DNA of 14,019 bases from Pyrodictium delaneyi (GTDB lineage Archaea > Thermoproteota > Thermoprotei_A > Sulfolobales > Pyrodictiaceae): the NCBI GenBank assembly GCA_015661645.1, contig DQVR01000028.1, positions 1 through 14,019 of the forward strand, written 5' to 3'. Position 1 is the stretch's first letter; every line of letters begins with the position of its first letter. The notes beneath the pieces were generated by a model, which was given only the letters and a program-made list of their open reading frames with translations, ran no database searches and was not told the DNA's origin. The translations under genes were made by a program, and so were the position numbers. Shown in pieces: positions 13,798 through 14,019 of this stretch.

Positions 13798-13994
13798 GGC
13801 GTAGCCAGCACGGCACGCCCGTACACCAGGCCAGCTACGATAAAAAGCCTAGATATACTGAAAATCCCCGAGACTACACTCAACGCCATATAGGCGAGCA
13901 TCTGCGCTACCTGATGCCCTCTCAGCATCGAAAACCCTCGTACATGAAAGTTGAGAATGTCATAAAGCCACCAGCAAATCCTAATAGCAACCAA
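13779..13994 (-). CDS. Possible small membrane protein
   Basis: 71 residues from TTG 13994, no family recognised. The region from about residue 28 to 65 is hydrophobic, enough for one or two membrane segments (around QMLAYMALSVVSGIF and LFIVAGLVYG). An in-frame TGA at 14004-14006 limits the start. A TATA-like TTTTACG lies at about 14009-14015, too close unless the true start is an internal ATG (for example MLRGHQ). Its end overlaps the following ORF by 19 bases. It may be a chance frame. Confidence 0.25.
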   Translation of the reverse strand: MVAIRICWWLYDILNFHVRGFSMLRGHQVAQMLAYMALSVVSGIFSISRLFIVAGLVYGRAVLATPWGIHW

Positions 13995-14019
13995 AGCCTC
14001 TGATCACGCGTAAAACACC

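Noticed and set aside
1..14019. CRISPR array, insertion sequence, prophage or defence system
   Set aside because: No regularly spaced near-identical repeats, transposase, integrase or terminal inverted repeats were seen. The only repeats are the short ones listed.

Overview
The window reads as chromosome of a hyperthermophilic archaeon, most likely a crenarchaeon near the Pyrodictium/Hyperthermus/Pyrolobus group. This is inferred from several features. Coding is dense and moderately GC-rich, with heavy AGG/ATA/CTA codon use. Proteins are rich in charged residues, Ile, Val and Tyr. GTG and TTG starts are common. TATA-like boxes sit 20-60 nt before starts, and some transcripts look leaderless. 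Gene content also fits: a split aconitase-family enzyme, an archaeosine-type DUF5591 protein, and a short ACT-less SerA paired with an AGT-like aminotransferase. The exact genus is not provable here. No rRNA, tRNA, CRISPR array, integrase or complete insertion sequence was seen.

Left part (1-3785, minus strand). This is a carbon-chain module. In transcription order it holds a citrate/homocitrate/isopropylmalate synthase-family protein, a LeuC-type large subunit, a LeuD-type small subunit, and the N-terminal third of a beta-decarboxylating dehydrogenase that runs off the window. The dehydrogenase carries the isocitrate-type SxN...R signature, not an isopropylmalate-type one. The synthase resembles the Re-citrate-synthase-like branch and lacks the LeuA regulatory domain. 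The block may therefore make 2-oxoglutarate from oxaloacetate, or 2-oxoadipate from 2-oxoglutarate, and not serve leucine synthesis.

Middle (3786-6551). A 603-base stretch with no convincing gene carries a diverged tandem duplication and an inverted repeat. Next comes a long radical-SAM 2,3-aminomutase whose specificity residues look like glutamate 2,3-aminomutase, not lysine. It would make beta-glutamate from glutamate, which the module next door could feed.

Plus-strand island (6552-8453). An orphan CUT1-type ABC ATPase is followed by an unrecognised secreted or membrane-anchored protein. The latter converges, with a 17-base overlap, on the next minus-strand gene.

Right part (8437-14019, minus strand). 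In transcription order: uncertain small ORFs at the edge with a possible frameshift, a stand-alone ArcS-like DUF5591 protein, a serine-biosynthesis pair (SerA plus a class V aminotransferase), a radical-SAM protein of the putative DNA modification/repair family with a C-terminal helix-hairpin-helix, and a PAP2_3/Aur1-like membrane phosphatase or phosphotransferase.
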